Assembly (NCBI GenBank): GCA_027051195.1
Contig: JALUAB010000225.1
Location: forward strand, 1 to 34,911
Reading direction: 5' to 3'
Length of the DNA: 34,911 nt
From: Hyphomicrobiales bacterium
Lineage (GTDB): Bacteria; Pseudomonadota; Alphaproteobacteria; Rhizobiales; Aestuariivirgaceae
The notes below the pieces were generated by a model that worked only from the letters and a program-made list of their open reading frames with translations, made no database searches and was not told the origin of the DNA. Positions 8,388 to 18,096 of this stretch are shown here, piece by piece; the first letter of the stretch is position 1; each line of letters starts with the position of its first letter. Made by a program: the position numbers and the translations under genes.

Positions 8388-8857
8388 TTGCGCCCTCCCT
8401 GCACATACTCCAAAAGTTGCGCGAACTTGCTCTGCTTGCTTCCCATGCCACCCGGCAGCGCAGCCTGCGTATCCGTCTCTTCGGGCACCGACTTGTGGCA
8501 GCTCCAGCAGTCCACCTTCACTGCCGCGAAGTCATGGCATACGCGGCAGAAATGCTTCGGCGAGGCCACGGTAACAGGCTTGCCGGTCTTTTCGTCCTTG
8601 ACCATGTGGCAGGTCAGGCAGGCGGAAAGAGACGCCTTGCCGCCGCGTATGCCCTTGAACATGGTATCATCGCGCCGGTGCATGAGAATGTTCATGTGTT
8701 CCCGCCGCATCTGATCCCCGGGCAGCACACAGTCGCCCTTGGTCCTGTCGATGGGGATCTTCGGCACGATATCACCGGCCTGAGCCACCGATGTCGCCAG
8801 CACGAGGCCGGCACAAGCGGCCAGAATGGCCGGGGCTGCTCTCCCGAATGCGCGCAT
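8384..8857 (-). CDS. dsrJ: DsrJ, periplasmic triheme cytochrome c
   Basis: Signal peptide plus CLTCH, CRVCH, CWSCH; ends overlapping dsrO start. Confidence 0.92.
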   Translation of the reverse strand: MRAFGRAAPAILAACAGLVLATSVAQAGDIVPKIPIDRTKGDCVLPGDQMRREHMNILMHRRDDTMFKGIRGGKASLSACLTCHMVKDEKTGKPVTVASPKHFCRVCHDFAAVKVDCWSCHKSVPEETDTQAALPGGMGSKQSKFAQLLEYVQGGRK

Positions 8858-8910
8858 GATGCTCGCCCGCCTGTTGTCCGGTTTTCCCACTCGCCCCCGA
8901 TGGCGTCGGC

Positions 8911-8935
8911 CGGGAGCGCCAGTCCGGCGCTCCCG
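8911..8935 (-). other. Strong intergenic hairpin between dsrL and dsrJ
   Basis: Perfect 10-bp stem CGGGAGCGCC-AGTCC-GGCGCTCCCG. Confidence 0.6.
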
Positions 8936-8951
8936 CCCGCTCTCGTTCTGT

Positions 8952-10928
8952 TTACTGGCCGAGGCCCATCTTGATGTAGCCCGTCGGGCACACGTCGGAG
9001 CAGATGTGGCAGCCGACGCAGCGGGTATATTCCGTGAACACGTAACGCCCCACGGCGCGTTCCGACTTCGGCACGCGGTGCACCGCATCCTGCGGGCAGA
9101 AGATCACGCAGTTGTCGCACTCGAAGCACAGGCCGCAGCTCATGCAGCGCTCTCCCTCGTGCACCGCCTGCTCTTCCGTCAGCGGCTTGATGCGCTCCTG
9201 GAAGTTGCCCAGCACGTGTTCGGCGTCGATGGGAATCTCCTCGCGCCGGGAACGCGGATCCTCGGTGAAGTGGCCGAGGAACATCTCTTCGTGCGTGACG
9301 ACTTCCGAACCGGCACGATCCTCGTAATTGTGCACCGCCCATTCGGATTCACAGGTGCCCATCACCTGCGCGCCGTCATAGGGTTGCACGTCATGTCCGC
9401 GCTGCGCCAGTTCGTTCAGCAGGTTGAAGTGCGCCACGTCCACTTTCGGGCGCTTCTCCAGCGGCTCGCCGGAGAGATAGTGCGCGATTTCATCCGCTGC
9501 GATGCGCGCATGACCGATGGCGGTAGTCAGCAGATGCGGACGGATGATATCGCCGCCGGCAAAGTGTTTCTCCTGCCCGGCCACGCGGAAGTAGGCGTCG
9601 GTATCCATGAACCCGCGCTCGTTGGCCAGGTCCTCGAAGCCCTCGAAGTCGCCATACTGGCCGATGGCGGCGACGATCAGGTCGGCCTCCACCTCGAACT
9701 CCGTGCCCTCGATGGGAACCGGCGTCATGCCGTCCATCTTGCATTCGCACATCTTCAGGGCGATAGCCTTGCCGTTCTCGTCCTTGATCACCTCCAGCGG
9801 CATCACGCCACCGATGATGCGCACGCCCTCGCGCATGGCCTCCTGGCGCTCGTGCTCCTGCGCCACCATCTGGTCGATGGGGAACAGCGAGGTCAGCACT
9901 GCCTCCACGCCCTCGCGGCGCAGGATGCCGGCCACGTCATCGGCGGTGAAGCCGCCGATCTTGCCGTCGATGTTGTCCGGCTTGCGCACGTCCGTGATGT
10001 GGCCAAGACGGCGCGCCACGGACGCCACGTCAATGGAGGTGTCACCGCCGCCCACAACGACGATCTTCTTGGCGGTACCGTAAACCCAGCCCTGGTTGAA
10101 CGCTTCCAGGAACTCCACGCCGGTGATGCAGTTCTCGCAGTCCTCCCAGCCCGGAACGGGAAGCGGCCGCCCCTTCTGCGCGCCGATGGCCCAGAAGATG
10201 GCATCGAATTCCTCTTCCAGCTGCTCCACGGAAACGTCGCGGCCCACACGCGTGTTGGTGCGCGCCTCCACGCCCATGTCGAGGATACGCTGGATCTCCG
10301 CATCCAGCTTGTCGCGCGGCACGCGGTAGGTGGGAATACCATAGCGCATCATGCCACCCAGCTTCGGATGCTCCTCGAAGATGGTGACGTTGAAGCCCTT
10401 CTTGCGCAGGAAATAGGCTGCCGCCATGCCCGCCGGGCCGGAGCCGACTATGGCCACCTTCTTCAGCGCCTCGTTGCCGGCGGCGACGGGCTCCTCATAC
10501 TTCAGGCCCTGGTCAATGGCCCAGTCGCCGACATAATGCTCCAGTGCGTTGATGCCGACGAAATCGTCCACGACGTTGCGGTTGCAGCCGTCCTCGCACG
10601 GCGCCGGGCACACGCGGCCCATGATGGCCGGAAACGGATTGGCCTTGGACATGCGCTCGAAGGCATACTGCTGCCAGGGCATGTTTTCGTCCGCAGGCTT
10701 GTCCATGCCGCGCGCGATGGCCAGCCAGCCGCGGATGTCGTGGCCGGAGGGGCAGGACGCCGAGCACGGCGGCGTCTTCACCACATAGACCGGGCACTTG
10801 TAGGAGGTATCGCCGACGAAGATCTTTTCCTCCAGATCCCACTCCTTGGGGTTCTCGCCCTCGCGGTACCGGCGGAAGAATTTGCCGTCGGTCTTCGGAA
10901 GACCCTTTTTCTTGATCGGTGTGCTCAT
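8952..10928 (-). CDS. dsrL: DsrL, FAD/Fe-S NAD(P)H:acceptor oxidoreductase (GltD-like)
   Basis: VAIVGSGPAGMAAAYFLRKKGF, VVVGGGDTSIDVAS, C-terminal ferredoxin CMSCGLCFECDNCVIFCP and CVGCHICSDVCP. Confidence 0.93.
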   Translation of the reverse strand: MSTPIKKKGLPKTDGKFFRRYREGENPKEWDLEEKIFVGDTSYKCPVYVVKTPPCSASCPSGHDIRGWLAIARGMDKPADENMPWQQYAFERMSKANPFPAIMGRVCPAPCEDGCNRNVVDDFVGINALEHYVGDWAIDQGLKYEEPVAAGNEALKKVAIVGSGPAGMAAAYFLRKKGFNVTIFEEHPKLGGMMRYGIPTYRVPRDKLDAEIQRILDMGVEARTNTRVGRDVSVEQLEEEFDAIFWAIGAQKGRPLPVPGWEDCENCITGVEFLEAFNQGWVYGTAKKIVVVGGGDTSIDVASVARRLGHITDVRKPDNIDGKIGGFTADDVAGILRREGVEAVLTSLFPIDQMVAQEHERQEAMREGVRIIGGVMPLEVIKDENGKAIALKMCECKMDGMTPVPIEGTEFEVEADLIVAAIGQYGDFEGFEDLANERGFMDTDAYFRVAGQEKHFAGGDIIRPHLLTTAIGHARIAADEIAHYLSGEPLEKRPKVDVAHFNLLNELAQRGHDVQPYDGAQVMGTCESEWAVHNYEDRAGSEVVTHEEMFLGHFTEDPRSRREEIPIDAEHVLGNFQERIKPLTEEQAVHEGERCMSCGLCFECDNCVIFCPQDAVHRVPKSERAVGRYVFTEYTRCVGCHICSDVCPTGYIKMGLGQ

Positions 10929-11006
10929 GTTTCACCCTCCATCTGCCCGGACGCTCATGCCCGGACCATTCCTGTTGCTGTTCCTTCAGGCCTCTCGGAC
11001 CATTGC

Positions 11007-12584
11007 CTATTCCGCTGCATCCACCGCGTTTTCCGCGTCCTCGCCCATCAGCTCCTTTTCCTGCATGGAGCCGGGCAGGATGATCGCGTTCGACACCAGC
11101 TGATGCACCGACATGATGTCGTCCACCGCGTAGCCGTAATCCGGCATGACCTTGGCGAACTGCGTCTTGCAGATGGCGCAGATGGCGGCCATCTTGTTGA
11201 CACCATATTCCTCCGTGACGTGCTTGAGCGCCTTCATGCGCGGGCTGCCGCCCTTCTTCCGCAGCTCCATCAGGTCGTCCGTAAGCAACCCGCCGCCACC
11301 GCCGCAGCACAGCGTCTCTTCGCGCGTCGTGCCCTCCGGCATCTCGTAGTAATGGTTGCAGACGGCCTTGATGATGTTGCGCGGAATGTCGAACTGCCCG
11401 CCCGGATAGTCGCCCATGCGCGAGGCGCGCGCCACGTTGCACGAATCGTGATAGGTGAGCTTGATCCAGTCGTTCTGAGACTTGTCGAACTTCAAGAGCC
11501 CCTTCTGGATCGCATCCCAGGTGTATTCGCAGATGTGCTGCGGCACCGGATAGTTGGGATCCAGGAAATCGAACGGCCCGGCCAGCGTGTTCAGGAACTG
11601 ATAGGCCGCACGCCAGGCGTGCCCACACTCGCCGATGATGATGCGCTTCACGCCCAGGTCGATCGCCGCCTTGCGGATGCGCAGCGCGATACGCCGCATG
11701 TTCTCGTAGGAGCCGATGAACATGGCGAAATTAGCCGCTTCCGAGGCATAGGAGGAAAGCGTCCACTTCGCGCCGGTGGCGTGAAACACCTTGGCGTAAC
11801 CGATCAGACCATCGATGTGCGGCTCGGCGAAGAAGTCGGCCGAAGGCGTCACCAGCAGAATATCGGCCGGCTCGTCCAGCGGAATGCGCACCTTCACGCC
11901 GGTATCTTCCTCGATCTCCTCCTCCAGGTCTTCCAGCGTGGACTCCAGCGCCGGCTTGGGCAGGCCGAGGTTGTTGCCCACCTTGAACACCTTGCCGATA
12001 ATCTCGTTGGTATATTTCATGCCGACGCCGACGGAATCGAGGATCTCGCGCGCCGCCATGGTGATTTCGGCGGTATCGATGCCATAGGGGCAGAAAACCG
12101 AACAACGCCTGCATTCGGAGCACTGGAAATAGTAAGTGTACCACTCCTCCAGCACGTCTTCCGTCAGCTCCCGCGCTCCCACCAGAGACGGGAACCACTT
12201 GCCCGGCAGGGTAAAATAGCGCCGATAGACGCTGCGCAGCAAATCCTGACGCCCCACCGGCATGTTCTTCGGATCGGAGGTGCCCATGTAGTAGTGGCAC
12301 TTGTCGGTGCACGCACCACACTTCACGCAGATGTCCAGGAACAGGCGGAAGGAACGCACCTTGCCGCGCATTTCCTCCATTTTGCCAAGCACGCGCTCTT
12401 TCCAGTCCGGAGGCAGCTCGCCCGGATATCCGAGCGGCTCCTGAAACTCCGGTGCCGCCTTGTAGGACTGGATATGCGCGGATGCTCCCTCCTTCGGCTC
12501 CGGATTGAAGTAGAGCGGATCCTCCTTCGCCTCCTGCGGCAGCTCGTCCGTCACACCCTGCGCGTTCTTTTCCAGATCAGACAC
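11007..12584 (-). CDS. dsrK: DsrK, HdrD-like Fe-S subunit
   Basis: CVKCGACTDKCHYY, CSECRRCSVFCPYG, CCGGGGG catalytic cluster motif; GTG start at 12584 with SD gggagagag (longer ORF extends to 12647). Confidence 0.92.
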   Translation of the reverse strand: MSDLEKNAQGVTDELPQEAKEDPLYFNPEPKEGASAHIQSYKAAPEFQEPLGYPGELPPDWKERVLGKMEEMRGKVRSFRLFLDICVKCGACTDKCHYYMGTSDPKNMPVGRQDLLRSVYRRYFTLPGKWFPSLVGARELTEDVLEEWYTYYFQCSECRRCSVFCPYGIDTAEITMAAREILDSVGVGMKYTNEIIGKVFKVGNNLGLPKPALESTLEDLEEEIEEDTGVKVRIPLDEPADILLVTPSADFFAEPHIDGLIGYAKVFHATGAKWTLSSYASEAANFAMFIGSYENMRRIALRIRKAAIDLGVKRIIIGECGHAWRAAYQFLNTLAGPFDFLDPNYPVPQHICEYTWDAIQKGLLKFDKSQNDWIKLTYHDSCNVARASRMGDYPGGQFDIPRNIIKAVCNHYYEMPEGTTREETLCCGGGGGLLTDDLMELRKKGGSPRMKALKHVTEEYGVNKMAAICAICKTQFAKVMPDYGYAVDDIMSVHQLVSNAIILPGSMQEKELMGEDAENAVDAAE

Positions 12585-12665
12585 GGCTCTCTCCCGCCAT
12601 TGACAGATCGGTTTCCTTGTCCACGCCGGCCGCTCACGCCGGCTCAATTCCTCTCACCACCGTGA

Positions 12666-13400
12666 CTACTCCTGCGGCACCTGGTCGATGGGTGGCAGAA
12701 CCGGCGACTGATAGAAACGTTCACGCGGATCGTCCACGGCGTTGCGCGTCGGCGAGAAGAACACGCCCGGCGCATGCACCAGCTTGGAGAACGGGAAGAT
12801 GATCATCCACAGCGCCACCAGGCCGAGATGCAGCAGCAACTGCGGCGAATTCGGCAACGGCTGCCAGTTGAACGTCATCAACCCCAGAAAGAAGGCCTTG
12901 ACACCCACGACATCCGTCCTGGTCACGAACGTCATCATCAGCCCCGAAATGCCGATACCGAGAAACAGCAGCAGCATGAGATAGTCCGAGGGGGCCGAGA
13001 TGTAGCGCACCCGGGCGACGAACATCCGCCGAGCCAGAAGCCCCAGCGCGCCCAGCACGAAAGTGAGCCCGGCATACTTGCCGAACGGCTGCGCCAGCGC
13101 GATGAGCTCCGGCACCGGCTGCAGGAAGTAGCGCAAATGACGAATGATGATCAGCCACAGGGAAGCGTGGAAAAGCTGCGCGAAGATCCAGATCCACTTG
13201 TTGGACTTCCACAGCGACTCGAAAAACAGCACTTCCTTGAACATGCGCCACAGCACGCCGACGCGCGTGGTGGGAGCCGGCGTCGTCGGAATCTTAAGCG
13301 GTACCGGCGTCTTCTTGTATTCCCATATGCGATAGGCGATGCCGCCGACGAAGATAACGAAGGCGACATAGAACAGAAGTGCATACACGGTCGTCAGCAC
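12666..13400 (-). CDS. dsrM: DsrM, NarI-like cytochrome b subunit
   Basis: Hydrophobic multi-TM protein; GTG start at 13400 with SD ggaggaa (ORF extends to 13478). Confidence 0.9.
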   Translation of the reverse strand: MLTTVYALLFYVAFVIFVGGIAYRIWEYKKTPVPLKIPTTPAPTTRVGVLWRMFKEVLFFESLWKSNKWIWIFAQLFHASLWLIIIRHLRYFLQPVPELIALAQPFGKYAGLTFVLGALGLLARRMFVARVRYISAPSDYLMLLLFLGIGISGLMMTFVTRTDVVGVKAFFLGLMTFNWQPLPNSPQLLLHLGLVALWMIIFPFSKLVHAPGVFFSPTRNAVDDPRERFYQSPVLPPIDQVPQE

Positions 13401-13655
13401 CGGACTTCCTCCCACCTCTTCGCGAACCGGATGCTCCGCCCCCGGCCAGTATCGGCCCGGCACGGATACCGTCGCCATCTCCCCCGTTTGCTGCGGATGC
13501 CAGCTTCCGGCTCCGGCCTCAAGGCGACATTTTTGCGCAAGCCGCCACTCGCAACCTGCACTCTGATGGCCGACGCCCGAATACCGTCAGCCGTCACAGC
13601 GCAAGCCCGCGCCCATAAGTTTGAGCGGCCAGACGACGATGAACCGCGTGAGGGG

Positions 13656-13684
13656 TGGCGGACAGGCTTCTCGCCTGCCCGCCA
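13656..13684 (-). other. Strong hairpin immediately 3' of dsrC
   Basis: TGGCGGGCAGGC-GAGAA-GCCTGTCCGCCA, 12-bp stem with one G-U, 8 nt past the dsrC stop; no U-tract. Confidence 0.65.
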
Positions 13685-13692
13685 GCATCGCA

Positions 13693-14034
13693 TTACACGC
13701 AGCCGGTCGGCTTCGGCAGACCGGCGATCTTGCACGCCTGCTTCGCCGGACCATAGGGGAACAGCTCATAGAGATACTTGTTGTTCCCCTTTTCAGGACC
13801 GAACTTCTTCTTGATCGCCTTAACGAGCACGCGGATGGCCGGCGCGATCTGATACTCGTCGTAATACTCGCGCAGGAAGTTCACCACCTCCCAGTGCTCG
13901 TCGGTCATGTCGATGCCTTCCTGCTTCGCGATGACCTCGGCGAGCTCCTTCGACCAGTCGGAAAGGTTGGTAATGTAACCTTCCTCGTCGTGCGGAACCT
14001 GTTTGCCGTTGACCTCGTAGAAACCAGTGGACAT
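13693..14034 (-). CDS. dsrC: DsrC, sulfur carrier protein
   Basis: C-terminal arm [16 protein letters not shown] with the two conserved cysteines. Confidence 0.95.
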   Translation of the reverse strand: MSTGFYEVNGKQVPHDEEGYITNLSDWSKELAEVIAKQEGIDMTDEHWEVVNFLREYYDEYQIAPAIRVLVKAIKKKFGPEKGNNKYLYELFPYGPAKQACKIAGLPKPTGCV

Positions 14035-14082
14035 TTCGCTTCTCCTCTTCCGTTGGTCACTCGGGAGCCGCAGATGCGGTCT

Positions 14083-14125
14083 CGTATGTATATTATGATA
14101 TATTCATATAGTCCAGAGGCTTCTG
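14083..14125 (-). promoter_or_regulatory. AT-rich candidate internal promoter upstream of dsrC
   Basis: Minus-strand CTATATGAATATATCATAATATACATAC in a GC-rich operon; CATAAT -10-like. Confidence 0.45.
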
Positions 14126-14232
14126 CGTCCTCCTTGTGGAACTTCCGGGGGTTTTCCACCCTTCGAATCTGGTTGCCCTGGCGACCATGAATCACCAACT
14201 GGCAAGTGAAAACCACCCCTGCATGCCGACCC

Positions 14233-14535
14233 TTACAGCCAGGCCTGGGTCTTGTCCGTTTCCGTTACCAGATCGACGAAACCGGCGTAATCGACGACTT
14301 CCACGCCATCGATGAGCTTGCCTTCCAGGCCGCGCGCCTTCACGTCAGCGGAAAGCACGCAGACTTTCACGCCCTGCACGGCGGAGAGTACATCAGCTGC
14401 CCGCCCGCCTTTCATTGCGGCATAAACGCCATCCTCGATGAGCAGCACGACGTCGCCTTCACCCACGTGATTGAGGCAGCTTTCCAGCGTGTTGCACTGG
14501 TAGGGCGACTTGTTCACCGTATGCAGCATACCCAT
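14233..14535 (-). CDS. dsrH: DsrH, DsrH/TusB-like
   Basis: MGMLHTVNKSPYQCNTLESCLNHVGEGDVVLLIEDGVYAA. Confidence 0.93.
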   Translation of the reverse strand: MGMLHTVNKSPYQCNTLESCLNHVGEGDVVLLIEDGVYAAMKGGRAADVLSAVQGVKVCVLSADVKARGLEGKLIDGVEVVDYAGFVDLVTETDKTQAWL

Positions 14536-14549
14536 GATGTTCGCCCTCC

Positions 14550-14957
14550 TCAGAAGCTCAGGATAACATCGGAATCGCGCATGATCTGCGCCATTTCCTC
14601 ACGGGACACGATGCGAATGGACGATTTCTCCGCCCAGTCGTCATCCTCATCCTCGTAGGTCATCTCGATGAGATCGTCCTCGCTCAGTCCGCGCTCCTCT
14701 AGGGACTCGCGCTCCACATATACCTTCTGGATATCGTAGTCGCCAAGCGCGGTATAGGCCGGCTGGAAGTTCTTCACGCCCAGCTCGGACGTATCCCACC
14801 CTTTCACCAGCTGATAGACGCCGTCATCGAGGAAGGCCAGCGCCACGTCCTGCTCGAACGCAGCGCCGATGAGCACCACCTCCAGCGATTCCAGCGCATA
14901 AATGGTGCCGTGCGGCGCCTTCCGGTTCACGTAGAGAAACTTCTTCACGTCAGACAT
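14550..14957 (-). CDS. dsrF: DsrF, DsrF/TusC-like
   Basis: KKFLYVNRKAPHGTIYALESLEVVLIGAAFEQDVALAFLDDGVYQL. Confidence 0.93.
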   Translation of the reverse strand: MSDVKKFLYVNRKAPHGTIYALESLEVVLIGAAFEQDVALAFLDDGVYQLVKGWDTSELGVKNFQPAYTALGDYDIQKVYVERESLEERGLSEDDLIEMTYEDEDDDWAEKSSIRIVSREEMAQIMRDSDVILSF

Positions 14958-14969
14958 GTCCGCCTCCCG

Positions 14970-15362
14970 TCAGTCGCCAAAGAACACCACCCGGTCGCAC
15001 TGGATTTCCGCCTCGATCAACTGACCGAGGCCGGAGATCCTGAAACCCGGCGCGATGTTGTTGGCGTCCTTGCCGTGGCGCTTCATTTCCTCTTCGTCCA
15101 GGATGCCGCGCCGCTGCGCCGCCGCCACGCACACCACGAGGTCGAGATTGTGCTGCTCGGCCAGCTCGCTCCAGCGCTTCTGGATGTGACGGTCGTCCTG
15201 CGGCGGCACCATCAGGCGCGTCGCATTGTTCACACCATCGTGATAGAAGAAGACACGGAAGATCTCATGCCCCTTTTCCAGCGCGGCGACCGCGAAATTG
15301 TAAGCGGTGTCCGACGCCTCGTGCTGGTAGGGCCCCTCAAGCACGCAAATTCCCAGCTTCAC
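14970..15362 (-). CDS. dsrE: DsrE, DsrE/TusD-like sulfurtransferase subunit
   Basis: KLGICVLEGPYQHEASDTAYNFA, LVVCVAAAQRRGI active-site Cys region; GTG start at 15362 likely (ORF extends to 15422). Confidence 0.92.
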   Translation of the reverse strand: MKLGICVLEGPYQHEASDTAYNFAVAALEKGHEIFRVFFYHDGVNNATRLMVPPQDDRHIQKRWSELAEQHNLDLVVCVAAAQRRGILDEEEMKRHGKDANNIAPGFRISGLGQLIEAEIQCDRVVFFGD

Positions 15363-15427
15363 CGGTTTTATCCCCTGCCAGATCCAAGTTGAACGCAAAT
15401 CCTTGTTCTTGTTCTTGCACATGAACG

Positions 15428-15454
15428 GGCGGGCCGACCCGAAGCCGGCCCGCC
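15428..15454 (-). other. Strong hairpin in the dsrB-dsrE intergenic region
   Basis: Perfect 9-bp stem GGCGGGCCG ... CGGCCCGCC. Confidence 0.6.
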
Positions 15455-15465
15455 GCCCATGAACG

Positions 15466-16548
15466 TCAATACTGGATATGCGTGGAGTGGTTGTGCGTCA
15501 GACGCGCATAAGTCCACGTGTCGATGTGATGTTTCACGAACGGCACGTCAATCAGCTCGAAGAAACGCGGCCAGCCGATGCGCTCGATCCAGTCGCTCAT
15601 GCGCTCCCAGTCCTTCGCATTCTCCTTGTAGGCGCGCAGGATCTTCATCACCACTTCACCCACTTCCGGCCAGCGCGGCGGATTGTTGGGCAGGCCAGCC
15701 ACCACCAGCTTGTGGAAGCGCGGCTTGGAGCGGGCGTTGGAGTGCTTGCCACCCACCCACACGGCGATGCGTGTCTCTTCCTTGCCGTTAATCTGCATCG
15801 GCGGGCACGGCGCATAGCAGGCACCGCAGCAGACGCACTTCTTCTCGTCCACCTCCAGCGACGGCTTGCCGTTCACCAGCGCCGGACGGATCGCCGCCAC
15901 CGGACAGCGCGCCACCACGGCGGGACGCTCGCAGACATTGGCCACCAGCTCGTGATTGATCCGCGGCGGCTTGGTGTACTGCACGTTCACCGCAATGTCG
16001 CCCTGACCGCCACAGTTGATCTGGCAGCACGAGGTGGTTATGCGCACGCGGTTCGGCATCTCCTCGTTCACGAACTCCTCGTACATGAGGTCCATCAGGG
16101 ACTTCACGACGCCGGAAGCGTCCGTGCCGGGAATGTCACAGTGCAGCCAGCCCTGCGTGTGCGAGATCATGGACACCGAGTTACCGGTGCCGCCGACGGG
16201 GAAACCCTCCTTCTCCAGCTCCTCGATCAGCGGATCGACATTTTTCTCGTCCGCCAGCAGGAACTCGATATTGGAGCGCGTGGTGAAGCGCACATGGCCG
16301 TCGGCATACTTGTCGGCCAAGTCGCACAGCTTGCGGATGGTGAACACGTCCATCTGCCGCTGCGTGCCGGCGCGCACCGTCCAGATCCTGTCACCGGACT
16401 TGGCCACGTGGCACAGCACGCCCGGACGCGGACGGAAGTGATAGTCCCACTGGCCGTAGTTCTTCTTCATGATCGGGTGCATGTACGGGAACGGATCGGG
16501 CACTCCGACCTCGTCCGGCATGCGCGGCTTCTGAGCAGTCTCGCTCAT
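15466..16548 (-). CDS. dsrB: DsrB, dissimilatory sulfite reductase beta subunit
   Basis: TTSCCQINCGGQGDIAVNV, CERPAVVARCPVAAIRP, ferredoxin domain CVCCGACYAPCPPM. Confidence 0.96.
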   Translation of the reverse strand: MSETAQKPRMPDEVGVPDPFPYMHPIMKKNYGQWDYHFRPRPGVLCHVAKSGDRIWTVRAGTQRQMDVFTIRKLCDLADKYADGHVRFTTRSNIEFLLADEKNVDPLIEELEKEGFPVGGTGNSVSMISHTQGWLHCDIPGTDASGVVKSLMDLMYEEFVNEEMPNRVRITTSCCQINCGGQGDIAVNVQYTKPPRINHELVANVCERPAVVARCPVAAIRPALVNGKPSLEVDEKKCVCCGACYAPCPPMQINGKEETRIAVWVGGKHSNARSKPRFHKLVVAGLPNNPPRWPEVGEVVMKILRAYKENAKDWERMSDWIERIGWPRFFELIDVPFVKHHIDTWTYARLTHNHSTHIQY

Positions 16549-16587
16549 TCTCTTCCCTCCGGATTACGCCTGTTTTTCATTGACGGA

Positions 16588-16607
16588 CGCAGGCGATGAC
16601 GCCTGCG
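16588..16607 (-). other. Hairpin in the dsrA-dsrB intergenic region
   Basis: Perfect 8-bp stem CGCAGGCG-ATGA-CGCCTGCG. Confidence 0.55.
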
Positions 16608-16640
16608 CCCGAAAATCGTATCGGAAAACGAAGGGGCCGA

Positions 16641-17906
16641 TTACTCGGCGGCCTCCTTCTTGCCACCCTTCTTCGCACGCATGCGCTCCAGCTCCGCCTG
16701 GAAGTCGTCGGTGCGCACGAAGGAAACCTGGCGCGGATGAAGCACCATGTTCGGATCCGGATCGACGCCGATGGCCTCCAGGAACGCCGGCAGGCCGATG
16801 CGGTCGATGGTCTCGCCGATGCGCTCGTGCTCCAGCGCGTTCTCGGCGAAGAAGTCGATCACCTCGCCGGCGAACTCCACGAGCTCCTCGAAGTCCTCCT
16901 CGGTCTCCAGCTTCACGAACGGCTTGATGACCGTGCCCATCAGGTCGCCAATCTTCAGCGTGCGCTTGCCGCCGATGAGGATCACCGCACCCTTGTCGTC
17001 ACCCGGGGACAGCGCGCGGTTCATCACGTTCAGGCAGTGCATGCAGCGCACGCAGGCCTTGTTGTCCACCGCGAGGGTGTCGTCATCATTGAGCTTCAGC
17101 GCGCGGGTCGGGCACATATCGACGACATGCTCCTGGATATAGTCGCGACCCAGCTCGGCGACATATTCCTTCACCTTCTCCTGGTCGACCTTCATGTCGT
17201 CGCGCCAGGTGCCGATCACGGCGAAGTCCGCACGGTGGATGGCGTTCACGCAGTCGTTCGGGCAGCCGGAGAACTTGAACTTGAACTTGTACGGCAGCGC
17301 CGGACGATGCATCTCGTCCAGATACTCGTTGATGATCAGGCGCAGCGCCTTGGCCTCGTCATAGCAGGACATCTCGCAGCGCGCATGGCCCACGCAGCTC
17401 ATGGAAGTGCGCAGGGCCGGACCGGCGCCACCGAGGTCGAAGCCCAGCTCGTTCAGCGCGTCAAAGGCCGGCTGCACGTTTTCCGAGGAGCAGCCCTGGA
17501 ACATGATGTCGCCGGACTGGCCGTGGAAGGCGATAAGGCCGGAGCCGTACTCCTCCCAGATGTCGCACATCTTGCGCAGGACGTCGGTATTGTAGTGCAT
17601 GCCTGCCGGCGGCATCACGCGAAGGGTGTGGAACTCCTTGGACTCGGGGAACTTGTCCGCCACCTCGGAGAAGCGCGGAATGATACCGCCGCCGTAACCC
17701 ACCACGGTGATGGTGCCACCCTTCCAGAAGCCCAGCCGCTCCTCGTAGGAGTGCTCGAGCTGACCCAGAAGGTCGTTGATCATCGGGGAATAACGCTTGC
17801 CGGCATCACGCAGGCGTTTCAGCCCCGTCACGAAAGACGGCCACGGACCCTTCTCGAGCTCGTCGAGCAGGGGCGTCGGGCGCACGTCGAAATCCTTGTT
17901 CGCCAT
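16641..17906 (-). CDS. dsrA: DsrA, dissimilatory sulfite reductase alpha subunit
   Basis: SMSCVGHARCEMSCYDE...KFKFSGCPNDCVNAIHRADFAVIGTWRDD; ferredoxin insert; start MANKDFDVRPTPLL at 17906. Confidence 0.96.
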   Translation of the reverse strand: MANKDFDVRPTPLLDELEKGPWPSFVTGLKRLRDAGKRYSPMINDLLGQLEHSYEERLGFWKGGTITVVGYGGGIIPRFSEVADKFPESKEFHTLRVMPPAGMHYNTDVLRKMCDIWEEYGSGLIAFHGQSGDIMFQGCSSENVQPAFDALNELGFDLGGAGPALRTSMSCVGHARCEMSCYDEAKALRLIINEYLDEMHRPALPYKFKFKFSGCPNDCVNAIHRADFAVIGTWRDDMKVDQEKVKEYVAELGRDYIQEHVVDMCPTRALKLNDDDTLAVDNKACVRCMHCLNVMNRALSPGDDKGAVILIGGKRTLKIGDLMGTVIKPFVKLETEEDFEELVEFAGEVIDFFAENALEHERIGETIDRIGLPAFLEAIGVDPDPNMVLHPRQVSFVRTDDFQAELERMRAKKGGKKEAAE

Positions 17907-18096
17907 TTTCACTCCCTCTGTCGTTTGTTGAGCGAAACTGCCTCCCGTGGACCATCCACGGAAGCAGCACGCCCAAACCGGAATCACCCAGCACGTTGTT
18001 CAAGGCCATCCAAGGCCGATGACATGATAGGCGTCCCGCTATCAAGGGGCCAAATCGCCCATGCGTTTTTTGCCACCCCTTGGAAATGTGGAACCG

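Noticed and set aside
8826-12665. 1279-aa plus-strand ORF
   Set aside because: Antisense shadow of dsrJ, dsrL and dsrK; low-complexity His/Arg/Ala-rich composition typical of GC-rich complementary frames.
13905-14216. 103-aa minus-strand ORF covering the dsrH-dsrC spacer
   Set aside because: Overlaps dsrC out of frame, no recognised homology; the spacer is better explained as a promoter region.
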